From assembly GCF_002174455.2 (NCBI RefSeq), contig NZ_CP147246.1, positions 895,501-959,500 of the forward strand: a DNA stretch of 64,000 nt. Direction: 5' to 3'. The notes beneath the pieces are model-generated. The model worked only from the letters and a program-made list of their open reading frames with translations. It was not told where the DNA came from and ran no database searches. The position numbers and the translations under genes are program-made. Origin of the DNA: Enterococcus sp. 9D6_DIV0238 (lineage in GTDB: Bacteria > Bacillota > Bacilli > Lactobacillales > Enterococcaceae). Position 1 is the first letter of the stretch, and each line of letters opens with the position of its first letter. Of this stretch, positions 54,049-63,318 are shown piece after piece.

Positions 54049-54702
54049 TTATGTCTTTTTCGATACTAAAACTGCTTCAAAAACGTCATAGCCAGCTTTC
54101 TTTAGGATTTGTTCAATTTTAGTTGTTTCACGGCTTTCTATCTGAAGCTCAATAATCGTTTCTAATTCTTTTCGGTTGACCACAACTGTTAATATACTAA
54201 AATCATTTTCCGCCAATAATTTAGTGATATCTGCTAAGATCCCTTTATGATCTTCAGGGATTCGAAGCTGAATTCTTGTCCCGCCATCATTGTAGCCAGT
54301 GATTTTTAAGAAAGCATCAAAGATATCATTATTTGTAATGATTCCAACTAACTGTTCATTTGCATCAACTACCGGTAAAACACCAATATTGTTTTGACGC
54401 ATTTGATAGATACCATCTTCCAAAGAAGCTTCTGGTTTGATCGTCTGAACTTTCTTTACCATCACATCAGCAACTGTTGTTTTGTTCAGTAGATAGTTTA
54501 CTTCGTAAACACTTAAACTCGTTGCTTTAGACGGCATCGCAGATTGAATAGTTCCTTCTGTGATCAGCCCTACGATCCGTTCTTTTTCAACAACTGGTAA
54601 ACGATGGATATTATTTTTTTTCATTAGATCGACCGCATCAAAAATCTTCATTTCCGGCTGTGCTACAATTAATGTTTTGGTCATAAAATCACTAACGCTC
54701 AT
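54049..54702 (-). CDS. CBS-pair plus ACT domain protein (AcuB-like)
   Basis: The 217-residue protein has two CBS motifs (about 1-60 and 75-135: MTKTLIVAQPEMKIFDAVDLMKKNNIHRLPVV; MVKKVQTIKPEASLEDGIYQMRQNNIGVLPVV) and an ACT-like domain (TRIQLRIPEDHKGILADITKLLAENDFSILTVVV, about 144-205). CBS pairs bind adenosyl ligands and ACT domains bind amino acids, fitting its place at the end of a branched-chain amino-acid transporter operon as a possible sensor. GGGAGGG precedes ATG 54702, five bases from the livF end. Confidence 0.85.
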   Translation of the reverse strand: MSVSDFMTKTLIVAQPEMKIFDAVDLMKKNNIHRLPVVEKERIVGLITEGTIQSAMPSKATSLSVYEVNYLLNKTTVADVMVKKVQTIKPEASLEDGIYQMRQNNIGVLPVVDANEQLVGIITNNDIFDAFLKITGYNDGGTRIQLRIPEDHKGILADITKLLAENDFSILTVVVNRKELETIIELQIESRETTKIEQILKKAGYDVFEAVLVSKKT

Positions 54703-54706
54703 GTTT

Positions 54707-55408
54707 TTACCCTCCCAAATATGCTTTTTTGACTTCTTCACTTTCTAATAGCTCTTTACCTGGTCCACTCAACACTACTTCTCCCGTTTCCAATACATAG
54801 CCTCTATCAGCAATTGACAGCGCCATTTTTGCATTTTGTTCGATCAGCAAAACGGTCGTTCCTTGTTTATTGATTTCCTGAATAATATTGAATATCTCCT
54901 GAATAAAAATGGGTGCCAGCCCCATGGAAGGTTCATCTAATAATAATAATTTTGGCTTAGACATCAATGCTCTGCCCATCGCCAGCATTTGCTGTTCCCC
55001 ACCCGATAAGGTAGAGGCATCTTGATTTTTACGTTCCTTCAAAATAGGAAACCGTTCAAAAATCATCTCATAATCTTCCTTCAATTGCTTATCTTTTCTA
55101 AGAAAAGCACCCATTTCCAAATTTTCCTGAACAGTTAGTCCTGAGAAGACATGCCGACCTTCCGGCACTTGACAAAGACCAGATGCGACGATTTTTTGAG
55201 GAACTACTTTTTGGATTTCTTGCCCAACAAACGTGATCGTTCCGCTTGATGGACGATTCAAGCCTGAAATAGTTCTTAAAATCGTGGTCTTACCTGCACC
55301 GTTCGCTCCGATCAATGAAACGATTTCCCCTTCTTCTACTTTAAAATTTACATTGCGTACCGCTTGGATCACACCATAATGCACGGATAGATTTTCAACA
55401 GTTAACAT
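54707..55408 (-). CDS. livF: branched-chain amino acid ABC transporter ATPase LivF
   Basis: The 233-residue ATPase has Walker A GANGAGKTT, signature LSGGEQQM, Walker B LLLLDEPSMGLAP and switch LLIEQN. The LivF type is recognised by VPEGRHVFSGLTVQENLEMG. With LivG it energises import of leucine, isoleucine and valine, or of another amino acid. Its start overlaps the livG stop by one base. Confidence 0.94.
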   Translation of the reverse strand: MLTVENLSVHYGVIQAVRNVNFKVEEGEIVSLIGANGAGKTTILRTISGLNRPSSGTITFVGQEIQKVVPQKIVASGLCQVPEGRHVFSGLTVQENLEMGAFLRKDKQLKEDYEMIFERFPILKERKNQDASTLSGGEQQMLAMGRALMSKPKLLLLDEPSMGLAPIFIQEIFNIIQEINKQGTTVLLIEQNAKMALSIADRGYVLETGEVVLSGPGKELLESEEVKKAYLGG

Positions 55409-56184
55409 TATAGTTCACCTCCAAGATAAGCTTCGATCACTCGAGGATCATTTTTGATCGCTTCTGGATCCCCTTCAGCAATGATTCTTCCATACTCCAG
55501 CACATAGATTCTTTGACAAACTTCCATGACCAAACTCATATCATGCTCGATCAGGACGATCGTGATCTGAAATTCTTTTTGGATTTTCCTGATCAGTTCA
55601 GTTAGGTCAGCAGTTTCTTGCGGATTCATTCCTGCAGCCGGTTCATCCAAAAACAATACCTTTGGCTGCGTAGCCAATGCACGAACGATTTCTAAGCGTC
55701 GCTGTTCGCCATAAGGTAAATTTTTTGCCAATGTATCGACTTTGTCTTCCAAACCGAAAATAGCCAGCAGCTCGTGTACTTTATCCGCCATCGCTTCTTC
55801 TTTTTTATAGAAAGTCGGTAAACGTAAAATACTGGATAGAATCCCTTCTTTATTTTTACTATTCATTGCGATCAGCACATTATCCATTACTGTTAAATCT
55901 TTGAAAAGACGAATATTTTGAAACGTTCTACTCAATCCCATATCAGCGATTTTATATGGTTTCATCCCATTCAATCGATGTTCTTTTCCAAGTACATCAA
56001 GAGTGACCGTTCCTTCACTAGGTTCGTAAACACCTGTCAAAAGATTAAACAACGTTGTTTTACCTGCGCCATTTGGCCCAATCAGACCAATTAATTCGTT
56101 ACTTTCTAAGGTCAAATTTACATTTGATACTGCTGCAAGACCGCCAAAATTTTTCGTTAAATTACTAACGTTCAGTAGAGGCAT
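55408..56184 (-). CDS. livG: branched-chain amino acid ABC transporter ATPase LivG
   Basis: The 258-residue ATPase has Walker A GPNGAGKTT, a LivG-type insert with LSRTFQNIRLFKDLTVMDNVLIAMN, the divergent signature LPYGEQRR, Walker B VLFLDEPAAGMNP and LIEHDMSLVM. It overlaps livM by 20 bases, and GGAGGAG lies within the livM 3' end. Full length, ordinary. Confidence 0.94.
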   Translation of the reverse strand: MPLLNVSNLTKNFGGLAAVSNVNLTLESNELIGLIGPNGAGKTTLFNLLTGVYEPSEGTVTLDVLGKEHRLNGMKPYKIADMGLSRTFQNIRLFKDLTVMDNVLIAMNSKNKEGILSSILRLPTFYKKEEAMADKVHELLAIFGLEDKVDTLAKNLPYGEQRRLEIVRALATQPKVLFLDEPAAGMNPQETADLTELIRKIQKEFQITIVLIEHDMSLVMEVCQRIYVLEYGRIIAEGDPEAIKNDPRVIEAYLGGEL

Positions 56185-57133
56185 GTGATTTCTCCTCCTT
56201 TTGTTTGAATAATTTTTTAACAGAGAATTCCCACGTTCCTAAGAGTCCGCCTGGTTTAAAAATCATGATGATAATCAAAGCTAATGCGTAAATGATCATT
56301 CTTAATGCACCGGCGTCTTGTAAGAACATATTCAAGATCCCTAAAACGATCGCTGAAATAAAAGTACCCGTCACACTACCGATGCCACCGAATACAACAA
56401 TGATCAAAATGTCGATCGATTTCATAAAACCGAAATCTTTTGGCGCAATCGTTTGAACATAGCTTGAATAAATAGCACCCGCAACGCTTGCTGTAATAGC
56501 ACCAATGATGAAGGCTGCTACTTTATATTTTGTCGTATTGACCCCCATGGATTCAGCAGCGATCTCATCTTCTCTGATCGCCATAGTCGCACGTCCTGGC
56601 CCACTGTGGATGAAGTTGACAACAACTAATGTCACAACCACAACAAAGCCAAACACCATCGGCCAGCTGACCATTGGAGGAATCCCAAAGATCCCCGCTG
56701 GACCATTTGTCAACTCTTTCATGTTGATAATAATGATTCGAATGATCTCAGAAATCCCCAGTGTTGCGATCGCTAAGTAGTCTCCTTTTAATCTCAGTGT
56801 AGGAATCCCAACAAGTAAAGCAACGATCCCGGAAAGTACGATCCCTAATAAAATACCGCTGAAAAAACCACCCATCGTCGGATATTTCACTGTCATGATC
56901 GCAGCACTATACGCACCGATCGCCATGAATCCCGCATGACCTAAGGAAAACTGTCCAGAAAAACCGATGATCAAGTTCAATCCTAACGCCAACATAATAT
57001 TGATCCCGATCGTAATTAAAGTATACTCCGTAAACGGTGTAATCACACCAGTGATGTACAGCACATAAATAAAAGCATACGCACCAGCGGCAATTAAAAG
57101 CCAGATAAGATTATATTTTAAGTTCTTTTTCAT
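56165..57133 (-). CDS. livM: branched-chain amino acid ABC transporter permease LivM
   Basis: This 322-residue membrane protein has eight to ten predicted helices. LivM motifs are SLGHAGFMAIGAYSAA, LRLKGDYLAIATLGISEIIRIII, the coupling loop REDEIAAESMGVNTTKYKVAAFIIGA and VVFGGIGSVTGTFIGA-like IVVFGGIGSVTGTFISA. It has a long basic C-terminal tail. It follows livH by 10 bases. Confidence 0.94.
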   Translation of the reverse strand: MKKNLKYNLIWLLIAAGAYAFIYVLYITGVITPFTEYTLITIGINIMLALGLNLIIGFSGQFSLGHAGFMAIGAYSAAIMTVKYPTMGGFFSGILLGIVLSGIVALLVGIPTLRLKGDYLAIATLGISEIIRIIIINMKELTNGPAGIFGIPPMVSWPMVFGFVVVVTLVVVNFIHSGPGRATMAIREDEIAAESMGVNTTKYKVAAFIIGAITASVAGAIYSSYVQTIAPKDFGFMKSIDILIIVVFGGIGSVTGTFISAIVLGILNMFLQDAGALRMIIYALALIIIMIFKPGGLLGTWEFSVKKLFKQKEEKSHASTER

Positions 57134-57143
57134 GCACGCTCAC

Positions 57144-58022
57144 CTACACTTTCTCTTTGATGTTCTTGCCTAAAATACCAGCAGGACGAATCAGTAAAAT
57201 AATAATCAACAATGCATACACAACTGCATCTTTGTAATCAGAAAAACCAAGTGCAATGGTAATCGTTTCTAGTAGACCGATCACGAATCCCCCTAAAGCT
57301 GCTCCTGGAATAATACCAATGCCACCTAAAACAGCTGCAACAAATGATTTAAGTCCTGGTACGACTCCCATCATCGGATCGATCGAATTATAATATAAAC
57401 CGATCAGCATACCAGCTGCAGCTGCTAGCGCTGAGCCTAAAGCAAATGTGAATGAAATCGTACGATTGACATTGATTCCCATTAATTGCGCGGCATCTGC
57501 ATCAACAGAAACTGCCCGCATGGCTTTCCCCATTTTTGTCTTTTTGACGATCAACTGCAAGGCAATCATCAAGACTAAAGCAATCACTAAAATAAGTACT
57601 TGAATGTTTGAAATCTGAATAAAGCCTAGTTGATAGTTTTTAAATTCGATTGCTTGAGGAAATGATTTTTTTTCTGGGCCTAACCAATAGATCATCCCGT
57701 TTTGCAGTAAAAAGGAAACACCGATCGCTGTAATCAAGGCTGCGATCCTTGTTGATTTTCTCAAAGGACGATAAGCTAAAAATTCAATCACGACACCGAT
57801 CACAGCAGCACCAGCCATTGATAAGATCAATGCTGGGAAAAAGCCTAAGTTTAATTTGTTGATAAAGAAATACCCCATAAAACCGCCCAACATATAGATT
57901 TCTCCATGGGCAAAGTTGATCAATTTTATAATACCGTAAACCATTGTGTACCCTAACGCTAATAGAGCATAGATACTGCCTAGAAAAAGCCCATTTACTA
58001 ATTGCTGGATCACGACTTCCAT
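57144..58022 (-). CDS. livH: branched-chain amino acid ABC transporter permease LivH
   Basis: This 292-residue membrane protein opens VIQQLVNGLFLGSIYALLALGYTMVYGIIKLINFAHGEIYMLGGF, the LivH signature, with MRAVSVDADAAQLMGINVNRTISFTFALGSALAA as the coupling loop and AVLGGIGIIPGAALGGFVIG near the end. ATG 58022 is preferred over a TTG five codons upstream that overlaps the GGAAGTG Shine-Dalgarno. A hairpin separates it from livJ. Confidence 0.94.
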   Translation of the reverse strand: MEVVIQQLVNGLFLGSIYALLALGYTMVYGIIKLINFAHGEIYMLGGFMGYFFINKLNLGFFPALILSMAGAAVIGVVIEFLAYRPLRKSTRIAALITAIGVSFLLQNGMIYWLGPEKKSFPQAIEFKNYQLGFIQISNIQVLILVIALVLMIALQLIVKKTKMGKAMRAVSVDADAAQLMGINVNRTISFTFALGSALAAAAGMLIGLYYNSIDPMMGVVPGLKSFVAAVLGGIGIIPGAALGGFVIGLLETITIALGFSDYKDAVVYALLIIILLIRPAGILGKNIKEKV

Positions 58023-58064
58023 AGTTTTCACTTCCAATATTTTAGAATAATTGTTTGTTTAAAG

Positions 58065-58110
58065 AAAAAAGAGGATGGACAAAACGTAAAAACTTGTCTC
58101 ACCCTCTTTA
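58065..58110 (-). terminator. attenuating terminator between livJ and livHMGF
   Basis: AAAGAGGATGGACAA faces TTGTCTCACCCTCTTT with mismatches, then TTTTTT on the minus strand. It probably lets more livJ than permease mRNA accumulate. Confidence 0.7.
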
Positions 58111-58130
58111 AATTTGCTATTGATATTTTA

Positions 58131-59297
58131 CTAAGGATTTACTGCTTCAGCAGACGTTTCTTTGCCTTCTGTCAATCCTAATACGACAGCTGATTTTTCA
58201 GGATTGTGGTCTTTATCCATTGTCATTTTACCAGTTACCCCAACGAAATCTTTCAATGAAGCCAAGCCTTCTGTAATATCTTTTGAATCAGCAGAATCTT
58301 TGTCTTCCATTGCTTGTTTCAACATGTAAACTGAATCATAGCCTAATGCATTGAACGCAGATGGCTGTTTGCTGTATTTTTCTTTGAACGCTTTTACGAA
58401 TGGTTCTACTTTATCCGTTGCAGGTGCTTTCTCTGAGAAGTGTCCTGTGTAATACACATCAGAAACATTTTTAGCCCCGGCGATCTCAACTAATTTTTCA
58501 TCACCAAAACCATCTGCACCTAGGATCGGTTTATCGATGCCCATTTCACGCGCTTGCTTGATGATCAAGCCCGCTTCTGCATAGTAACCTGGGATATAAA
58601 TCGCATCGTAATCAAGATCTTTGATCTTCGTCAAGATTGCTTGGAAGTCTTTGTCACCTGCAGTGAATGTTTCTTCTTTAGCGATTTTTCCTTTGTACGT
58701 ATCTTTGAAGGATTTTGTCAATCCAATCGCATAATCACTTGAATTGTCCCCAATGATCACAACATTTTTGGCATCCAAATTATCTTGAGCAAATTTTGCT
58801 AAGATGACCCCTTGGAATGTATCTTGGAAGCAGGCTCTAAAGATATACTCCTGCACCTTGTCATTCGCAACTGTGATACTGTCATCTGTTCCTGATGGTG
58901 TAATGACTGGCACTGCTGCTTTTGTCATATTCGGAATCGTTGCTTTTGTCGCACCAGAAGTCGCTGGTCCCACAACAGCTACTACTTTATCTTTTGCAGT
59001 TAGGTTGGCTGCAACTGATGTTGCTTCACCATTTTCAGATTTGTTGTCCTTTTCGATCAATTCTAATTTTTTACCAAGTACACCGCCTGATTCGTTGATT
59101 TCTTCAACTGCAAGCTTGATACCTTCTTTTTCAGCATTCCCGTATGCTGAAACATCGCCAGACAGCTCCATATTCATCCCGATTTTGATCGTATCTCCTT
59201 CAACCTTATTTCCACCGCCGCTTGCGCCTCCGCCAGCTGCTGGTCCACATGCTGCTAGTAAAAATAGACTGGCAAATAAAAAACTAAATTTTTTCAT
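58131..59297 (-). CDS. livJ: branched-chain amino acid-binding lipoprotein LivJ
   Basis: In this 388-residue protein, a short signal with lipobox LAAC (Cys at about residue 17) is followed by a Gly/Ala-rich linker and a type I periplasmic-binding fold: IKIGMNMELSGDVSAYGNAEKEGIKLAVEEINESGGVLGKKLELIEKDN, VVAVVGPATSGAT, VIGDNSSDYAIGL, YDAIYIPGYYAE. It delivers amino acids to LivHM. The promoter is overlooked by a perfect CodY box, implying repression when branched-chain amino acids are plentiful. Confidence 0.94.
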   Translation of the reverse strand: MKKFSFLFASLFLLAACGPAAGGGASGGGNKVEGDTIKIGMNMELSGDVSAYGNAEKEGIKLAVEEINESGGVLGKKLELIEKDNKSENGEATSVAANLTAKDKVVAVVGPATSGATKATIPNMTKAAVPVITPSGTDDSITVANDKVQEYIFRACFQDTFQGVILAKFAQDNLDAKNVVIIGDNSSDYAIGLTKSFKDTYKGKIAKEETFTAGDKDFQAILTKIKDLDYDAIYIPGYYAEAGLIIKQAREMGIDKPILGADGFGDEKLVEIAGAKNVSDVYYTGHFSEKAPATDKVEPFVKAFKEKYSKQPSAFNALGYDSVYMLKQAMEDKDSADSKDITEGLASLKDFVGVTGKMTMDKDHNPEKSAVVLGLTEGKETSAEAVNP

Positions 59298-59431
59298 CTT
59301 GTTTCCCCCTTGAGTTTAAAAGTTGAACGGGCGTTTTTACCATTGAAAAAAACAACACTCGTACGACTTGAGTCTGTATTTCCTCTGAATAATTCTCCGT
59401 GCATATATAATTATTAAAGAGTATGTATACA

Positions 59432-59460
59432 AATATAATCAAAAACGAAAGAAATGTCAA
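59432..59460 (-). promoter_or_regulatory. liv operon promoter
   Basis: TTGACA (59455-59460), 17-bp spacer, TATATT (59432-59437) on the minus strand. Confidence 0.8.
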
Positions 59461-59462
59461 TG

Positions 59463-59477
59463 AATTTTCAGAAAATT
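59463..59477. promoter_or_regulatory. CodY box upstream of livJ
   Basis: AATTTTCAGAAAATT is an exact match to the CodY consensus AATTTTCWGAAAATT and ends two bases upstream of the -35. Confidence 0.9.
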
Positions 59478-59544
59478 TCTATAATTCAAATTATTGGAAA
59501 AAACTTCTTGTTTTAGTCTTAACTGATTTGACAATACGTCCAGC

Positions 59545-59585
59545 AAAAAAAAGGCAAAACGAGAAATCTCCTTTGCCTTTTTTTG
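59545..59585 (-). terminator. terminator after ROK gene
   Basis: AAAGGCAAA (59550-59558) pairs with TTTGCCTTT (59572-59580), flanked by A and T runs. Confidence 0.85.
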
Positions 59586-59597
59586 AGTGATCAACGT

Positions 59598-60482
59598 CTA
59601 TTGATTTTCATTTTTTTGATGCGTCGTTTGGAAATTTGCCGCTGCTCCAATCAAGTTTGCGTCATTATTGTATTGACAAGTCACGATCTGCGGAACAAAA
59701 TCATTCAAACCAAACTGAGCAAGTTTTTTCTTCATTCGACGGTCGATTTCATCCAGCAATCCCTCTTTAGCTGAAACACCGCCACCTAGAACGATCATTT
59801 CCGGATCAAGTGAAAATTGAATACTAAACAGCCCTTGGGTTAAATAGTCATAAAAGTTATTGACCTCTTCGATCGCCAACTCATCTCCTGCTTTTGCAAA
59901 CGCAAATACTTCTTCACCCGAAAAAGTTTCTTTCGCTACACCTTTTCGTTTACAGTAACGCCAAGCCATCTGAACTGCTGTTCCTAAGTGACTGAATGTT
60001 TTTCCCTGATCCAAGTACATCAGTCCAAACTCACCGCCATAAAGATGCGCTCCTTTGGCGATCTGACCTTTATGGAAAATCGCACCGCCGATCCCTGTCC
60101 CGATCACAACAAAAGCGACTTCCCGTTTTCCCTTGGCAGCGCCCTCATAAATTTCCGCCATCCCTGCACAGTTGGCATCATTTTCGATCGCTACAGGTAG
60201 TTTGAACAGCGCTTCCAATTCTTTAAAAATATTGAAGCCATGAATGTACGGTATCGCAGATATTCCGTTGATCATCTGTTTTTCTACATCCACTACACCT
60301 GGTGCACTCAACGCAACGCCTTCAACCGTAGTCTTTGTCTCTGTAAAAACAGTTAATAAAGACGCTTTCATTTCTTCCCATGTTTTCGGTGTAGTAAACT
60401 TTCCTTTATCAATGATCTCCTGACCATTCCATACACCATGTTTTACTGCTGAGCCGCCAAAGTCAAATGTCAAAATCGCCAT
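59598..60482 (-). CDS. ROK family sugar kinase (BglK-like)
   Basis: The 294-residue ROK kinase has the phosphate loop TFDFGGSAVKHGVW, catalytic Asp in AIENDANCAGMAEI, VIGTGIGGAIF and GGEFGLM. The zinc-binding CxCGxxGCxE motif of glucokinases and NagC-type ROKs is absent, which points to a beta-glucoside kinase-like enzyme rather than glucokinase. ATG 60482 is preferred to GTG 60491. It may share a transcript with yidD upstream (15-base gap). Confidence 0.87.
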   Translation of the reverse strand: MAILTFDFGGSAVKHGVWNGQEIIDKGKFTTPKTWEEMKASLLTVFTETKTTVEGVALSAPGVVDVEKQMINGISAIPYIHGFNIFKELEALFKLPVAIENDANCAGMAEIYEGAAKGKREVAFVVIGTGIGGAIFHKGQIAKGAHLYGGEFGLMYLDQGKTFSHLGTAVQMAWRYCKRKGVAKETFSGEEVFAFAKAGDELAIEEVNNFYDYLTQGLFSIQFSLDPEMIVLGGGVSAKEGLLDEIDRRMKKKLAQFGLNDFVPQIVTCQYNNDANLIGAAANFQTTHQKNENQ

Positions 60483-60497
60483 CCTAAACACCCATCC

Positions 60498-60788
60498 TTA
60501 TCTTTTTTTCTTATTCCTTCTATAATTATACGGACCATGATATTCCTGATCCGGATTTCTTTTTAAACTAAATTTTAATGGGACATAGTCGATACCGCCT
60601 TTAGTCAATGGATGGCAACGTAAAAATCTGGCTGTCCCCATCGTCACTCCCTTGATCGTTCCGTGTGTTTGAATCGCATCGATCATATATTGGGAACAAG
60701 TTGGATGATAACGGCAGCTGGCTGGTAGTCCTGGTGAAATAAAACGTTGGTAAAAGCGCACCGTTCCAACAAAAACATTTTTTGCCAT
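60498..60788 (-). CDS. yidD: membrane protein insertion efficiency factor YidD
   Basis: The 96-residue protein has the YidD signature [59 protein letters not shown] with three conserved cysteines. It aids membrane-protein insertion with YidC. AGAGGGA precedes ATG 60788; the 19-codon upstream extension is not supported by a Shine-Dalgarno. Confidence 0.93.
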   Translation of the reverse strand: MAKNVFVGTVRFYQRFISPGLPASCRYHPTCSQYMIDAIQTHGTIKGVTMGTARFLRCHPLTKGGIDYVPLKFSLKRNPDQEYHGPYNYRRNKKKR

Positions 60789-60988
60789 TTCGTCCCTCTT
60801 TTCTCTATCCGCAAAAACTATACCCTGTTTTAACGCCGAATGCAAGTTTGCTGGAACAAAATAAAAACATTTTTAGATTCCTTTTTGACTCTGAAAAAGA
60901 AAACTATTCAAATCTCTAAAAGGGTGCTAAAATAGGGACAAGTAACTTTATTACATATCACTAATCAATGGAACGGAGAGAAGCAACG

Positions 60989-61138
60989 ATGGGTTTAAAA
61001 TTCGAACGAAAAGACGATTTAGATAAATTATTCGACGCTTTTGCGGTAGATCCTAAAAAAATCGAAATGCCTAAAGAAGAACTAGAAAAGCAAGAAGCTA
61101 AAGCTGAGCAAAATGAAGAACAGAAAAAAGAGCAATAA
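60989..61138 (+). CDS. small acidic-tailed protein, 49 residues (SPJ_0845-like)
   Basis: Translating from ATG 60989 gives MGLKFERKDDLDKLFDAFAV, then DPKKIEMPKEELEKQEAKAE and QNEEQKKEQ before TAA. ACGGAGAG lies eight bases upstream and a strong terminator directly follows, so this is very likely a real gene despite its length. The start (MGLKF.RKDDLDKLF..FA) resembles the short SPJ_0845 group of Lactobacillales, as best I can recall. The tail is a charged helix. The function is unknown. Confidence 0.75.
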   Translation: MGLKFERKDDLDKLFDAFAVDPKKIEMPKEELEKQEAKAEQNEEQKKEQ

Positions 61139-61140
61139 AA

Positions 61141-61182
61141 AGAAAGCTTTGACAACTCTTTCGAGAAGTCAAAGCTTTTTTT
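61141..61182. terminator. bidirectional terminator small gene / ysxC
   Basis: AAAGCTTTGAC (61143-61153) pairs perfectly with GTCAAAGCTTT (61168-61178), followed by Ts. Confidence 0.9.
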
Positions 61183-61762
61183 ATAAATATTTTTCAATCG
61201 CCTGCCAAGCTTCTTCCTTGCCTTCTTTCGTTTGGGAAGAAAAAAGAATGAAGTCGTCAGACTTATCGAAATTCAATGCTTTCTTGATGATACTTTCGTG
61301 TTTGTTCCATTTTCCACGAGGAATCTTGTCTTTTTTAGTTGCAACCACGATCACTGGAATTTCATAGTATTTTAAAAATTCATACATTTGAATATCTTCC
61401 TGCGTCGGTGCGTGACGTAGATCGACTAGTGAAACAACAGCTTTTAATTGTTCCCTTGTTGTCATATACGTCTCGATCATCTCACCCCATTTGGCCCGCT
61501 CAGTCTTTGAAACTTTCGCATAGCCGTATCCGGGAACATCGACAAAATGCAATGCATCTTCAATCAAATAAAAATTAAGCGTTTGTGTTTTCCCCGGTTT
61601 ACCGGAAGTTCTGGCTAAATTCTTTCGATTGACCAACGTATTGATGAATGAAGATTTGCCAACATTTGAGCGGCCAGCTAGAGCAATTTCCGGCAATTCT
61701 GTTTCTGGATATTGTTTTGGCGAAACAGCACTAATAATAATTTCAGCATTATGAACTTGCAT
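61181..61762 (-). CDS. ysxC: ribosome biogenesis GTPase YsxC/EngB
   Basis: This 193-residue GTPase has G1 GRSNVGKS, G3 DVPGYG, G4 TKKDK and a G2 Thr region ([15 protein letters not shown]). It is essential for 50S assembly in Firmicutes. GGAGGT precedes ATG 61762 by six bases; the ATG six codons upstream is not used. It lies directly downstream of clpX, the conserved clpX-ysxC order. Confidence 0.95.
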   Translation of the reverse strand: MQVHNAEIIISAVSPKQYPETELPEIALAGRSNVGKSSFINTLVNRKNLARTSGKPGKTQTLNFYLIEDALHFVDVPGYGYAKVSKTERAKWGEMIETYMTTREQLKAVVSLVDLRHAPTQEDIQMYEFLKYYEIPVIVVATKKDKIPRGKWNKHESIIKKALNFDKSDDFILFSSQTKEGKEEAWQAIEKYL

Positions 61763-61791
61763 GTATTGACCTCCTAACATAAAAGACTAAA

Positions 61792-61836
61792 ACGGAAGTT
61801 CAGCTCCGTGTCTATCCGAATAAGCTGAACTTCCGT
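61792..61836 (-). terminator. hairpin between clpX and ysxC
   Basis: A 14-bp perfect stem (61792-61805 with 61823-61836); on the minus strand it is followed by TTTTAGTCTTTT. It may attenuate read-through into ysxC. Confidence 0.6.
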
Positions 61837-61878
61837 CTCGTCATGTACATAACAATCAATGTTTTGTCTTGTAAATGA

Positions 61879-63129
61879 TTAGCCTGCTTTTTTATCTGTT
61901 TTATCGTAGATGATCGCAGGTTTTCCGGTCCCGTCTGCTGCCATTTCTGTAATGATCACTTTTTCGATCGTATCATCTGAAGGCACATCAAACATGACAT
62001 CCATCATGATCTCTTCAATGATCGAACGAAGTCCACGGGCACCAGTGTTTCGTTCAATTGCTTTATTAGCGATCGCACGAAGAGCATCCTCTTCAAATTC
62101 CAATTCTGTATCATCTAATGATAATAGTTTTTGGTATTGTTTCACTAATGCATTCTTAGGCTCAGTTAAAATGCGGACCAAGTCATCTGTCGTTAATTTT
62201 TCTAATGCCGCAGTTACTGGTAAACGTCCAATAAATTCAGGGATCAAACCAAATTTCAATAAATCCTCTGGAATGATTTGCTGCATGATACTTTCATCTT
62301 CATTGACTTTACTATTATTTGTACCAAAACCGATCGTTTTTTCACCTAAACGATTTTTTACGATTCCTTCGATACCGTCAAAAGCTCCGCCAACAATGAA
62401 TAGTACATTCGTTGTATCGATTTGGATAAATTCTTGATGCGGGTGTTTACGTCCACCTTGAGGCGGCACACTGGCAACAGTTCCTTCCAAAATTTTAAGT
62501 AAGGCTTGTTGAACGCCTTCACCAGAAACATCACGTGTGATCGAAACATTCTCACTTTTACGAGCGATTTTATCGATTTCATCGATGTAGATGATTCCTT
62601 TTTCTGCACGCTCCACATTGAAATCAGCAGATTGTAATAACTTCAAGAGAATGTTCTCAACATCTTCCCCTACATAACCTGCTTCTGTTAAACTCGTCGC
62701 GTCAGCAATCGCAAATGGTACATTCAATGTTTTAGCTAATGTTTGAGCCAAAAATGTTTTCCCAGAACCTGTTGGGCCAATTAAACAAATATTGCTCTTT
62801 TGTAGTTCGACATCCTCAGAGCTTGACTTTTCTGATTGATTTACACGTTTATAGTGATTATAGACAGCTACTGCCAATGAGCGCTTTGCCTGATCTTGTC
62901 CAATAACATATTCGTTTAAGACATCCAAAATTTCTTGAGGTTTTGGGACATCTGTTAGTTCACGTACGGCTTCATCGTAAAATTCTTCATCAATAATCTC
63001 TTTACATAAGTCGATACATTCATTACAAATATAGACACCTGGTCCAGCAACGATCTTCTTCACTTCTTCTTGTGTTTTACCACAGAATGAACAGCGGACT
63101 GCACCATTGTTATTTGTATTATCGTACAT
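61879..63129 (-). CDS. clpX: ClpX, ATP-dependent protease unfoldase subunit
   Basis: In this 416-residue AAA+ protein, the N-terminal zinc finger [11 protein letters not shown]...[10 protein letters not shown] is followed by Walker A GPTGSGKT, Walker [12 protein letters not shown], pore loop GYVGED, sensor [12 protein letters not shown] and IPEFIGRLP, and arginine-finger region [11 protein letters not shown]. It unfolds tagged proteins for ClpP. ATG 63129 is preferred to GTG 63138, which is part of GAGAGGTG. A GACTGT-CCAT-ACAGTC hairpin lies in the leader (63156-63171). Confidence 0.96.
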   Translation of the reverse strand: MYDNTNNNGAVRCSFCGKTQEEVKKIVAGPGVYICNECIDLCKEIIDEEFYDEAVRELTDVPKPQEILDVLNEYVIGQDQAKRSLAVAVYNHYKRVNQSEKSSSEDVELQKSNICLIGPTGSGKTFLAQTLAKTLNVPFAIADATSLTEAGYVGEDVENILLKLLQSADFNVERAEKGIIYIDEIDKIARKSENVSITRDVSGEGVQQALLKILEGTVASVPPQGGRKHPHQEFIQIDTTNVLFIVGGAFDGIEGIVKNRLGEKTIGFGTNNSKVNEDESIMQQIIPEDLLKFGLIPEFIGRLPVTAALEKLTTDDLVRILTEPKNALVKQYQKLLSLDDTELEFEEDALRAIANKAIERNTGARGLRSIIEEIMMDVMFDVPSDDTIEKVIITEMAADGTGKPAIIYDKTDKKAG

Positions 63130-63318
63130 GCATGTCACCTCTCTAAATTAAAAATGACTGTCCATACAGTCTTAAAACATAATAGCACAAAACAAGTGAA
63201 AATGCGAACATTGGATTTGTAAAGTTTTTATAAATAAAGCAATACTTATGTTATACTAAAATAGAAAAAATGATTTGCTGTAGCTTTACTAGACAGCAGT
63301 AAAAATGGAGGGAATTTC

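Noticed and set aside
61910..62437. 175-residue plus-strand frame inside clpX
   Set aside because: It is antisense to an intact clpX with no start signals.
63156..63171. CtsR operator upstream of clpX
   Set aside because: GACTGT-CCAT-ACAGTC is a palindrome but not the CtsR heptad direct repeat; treated as a leader hairpin.
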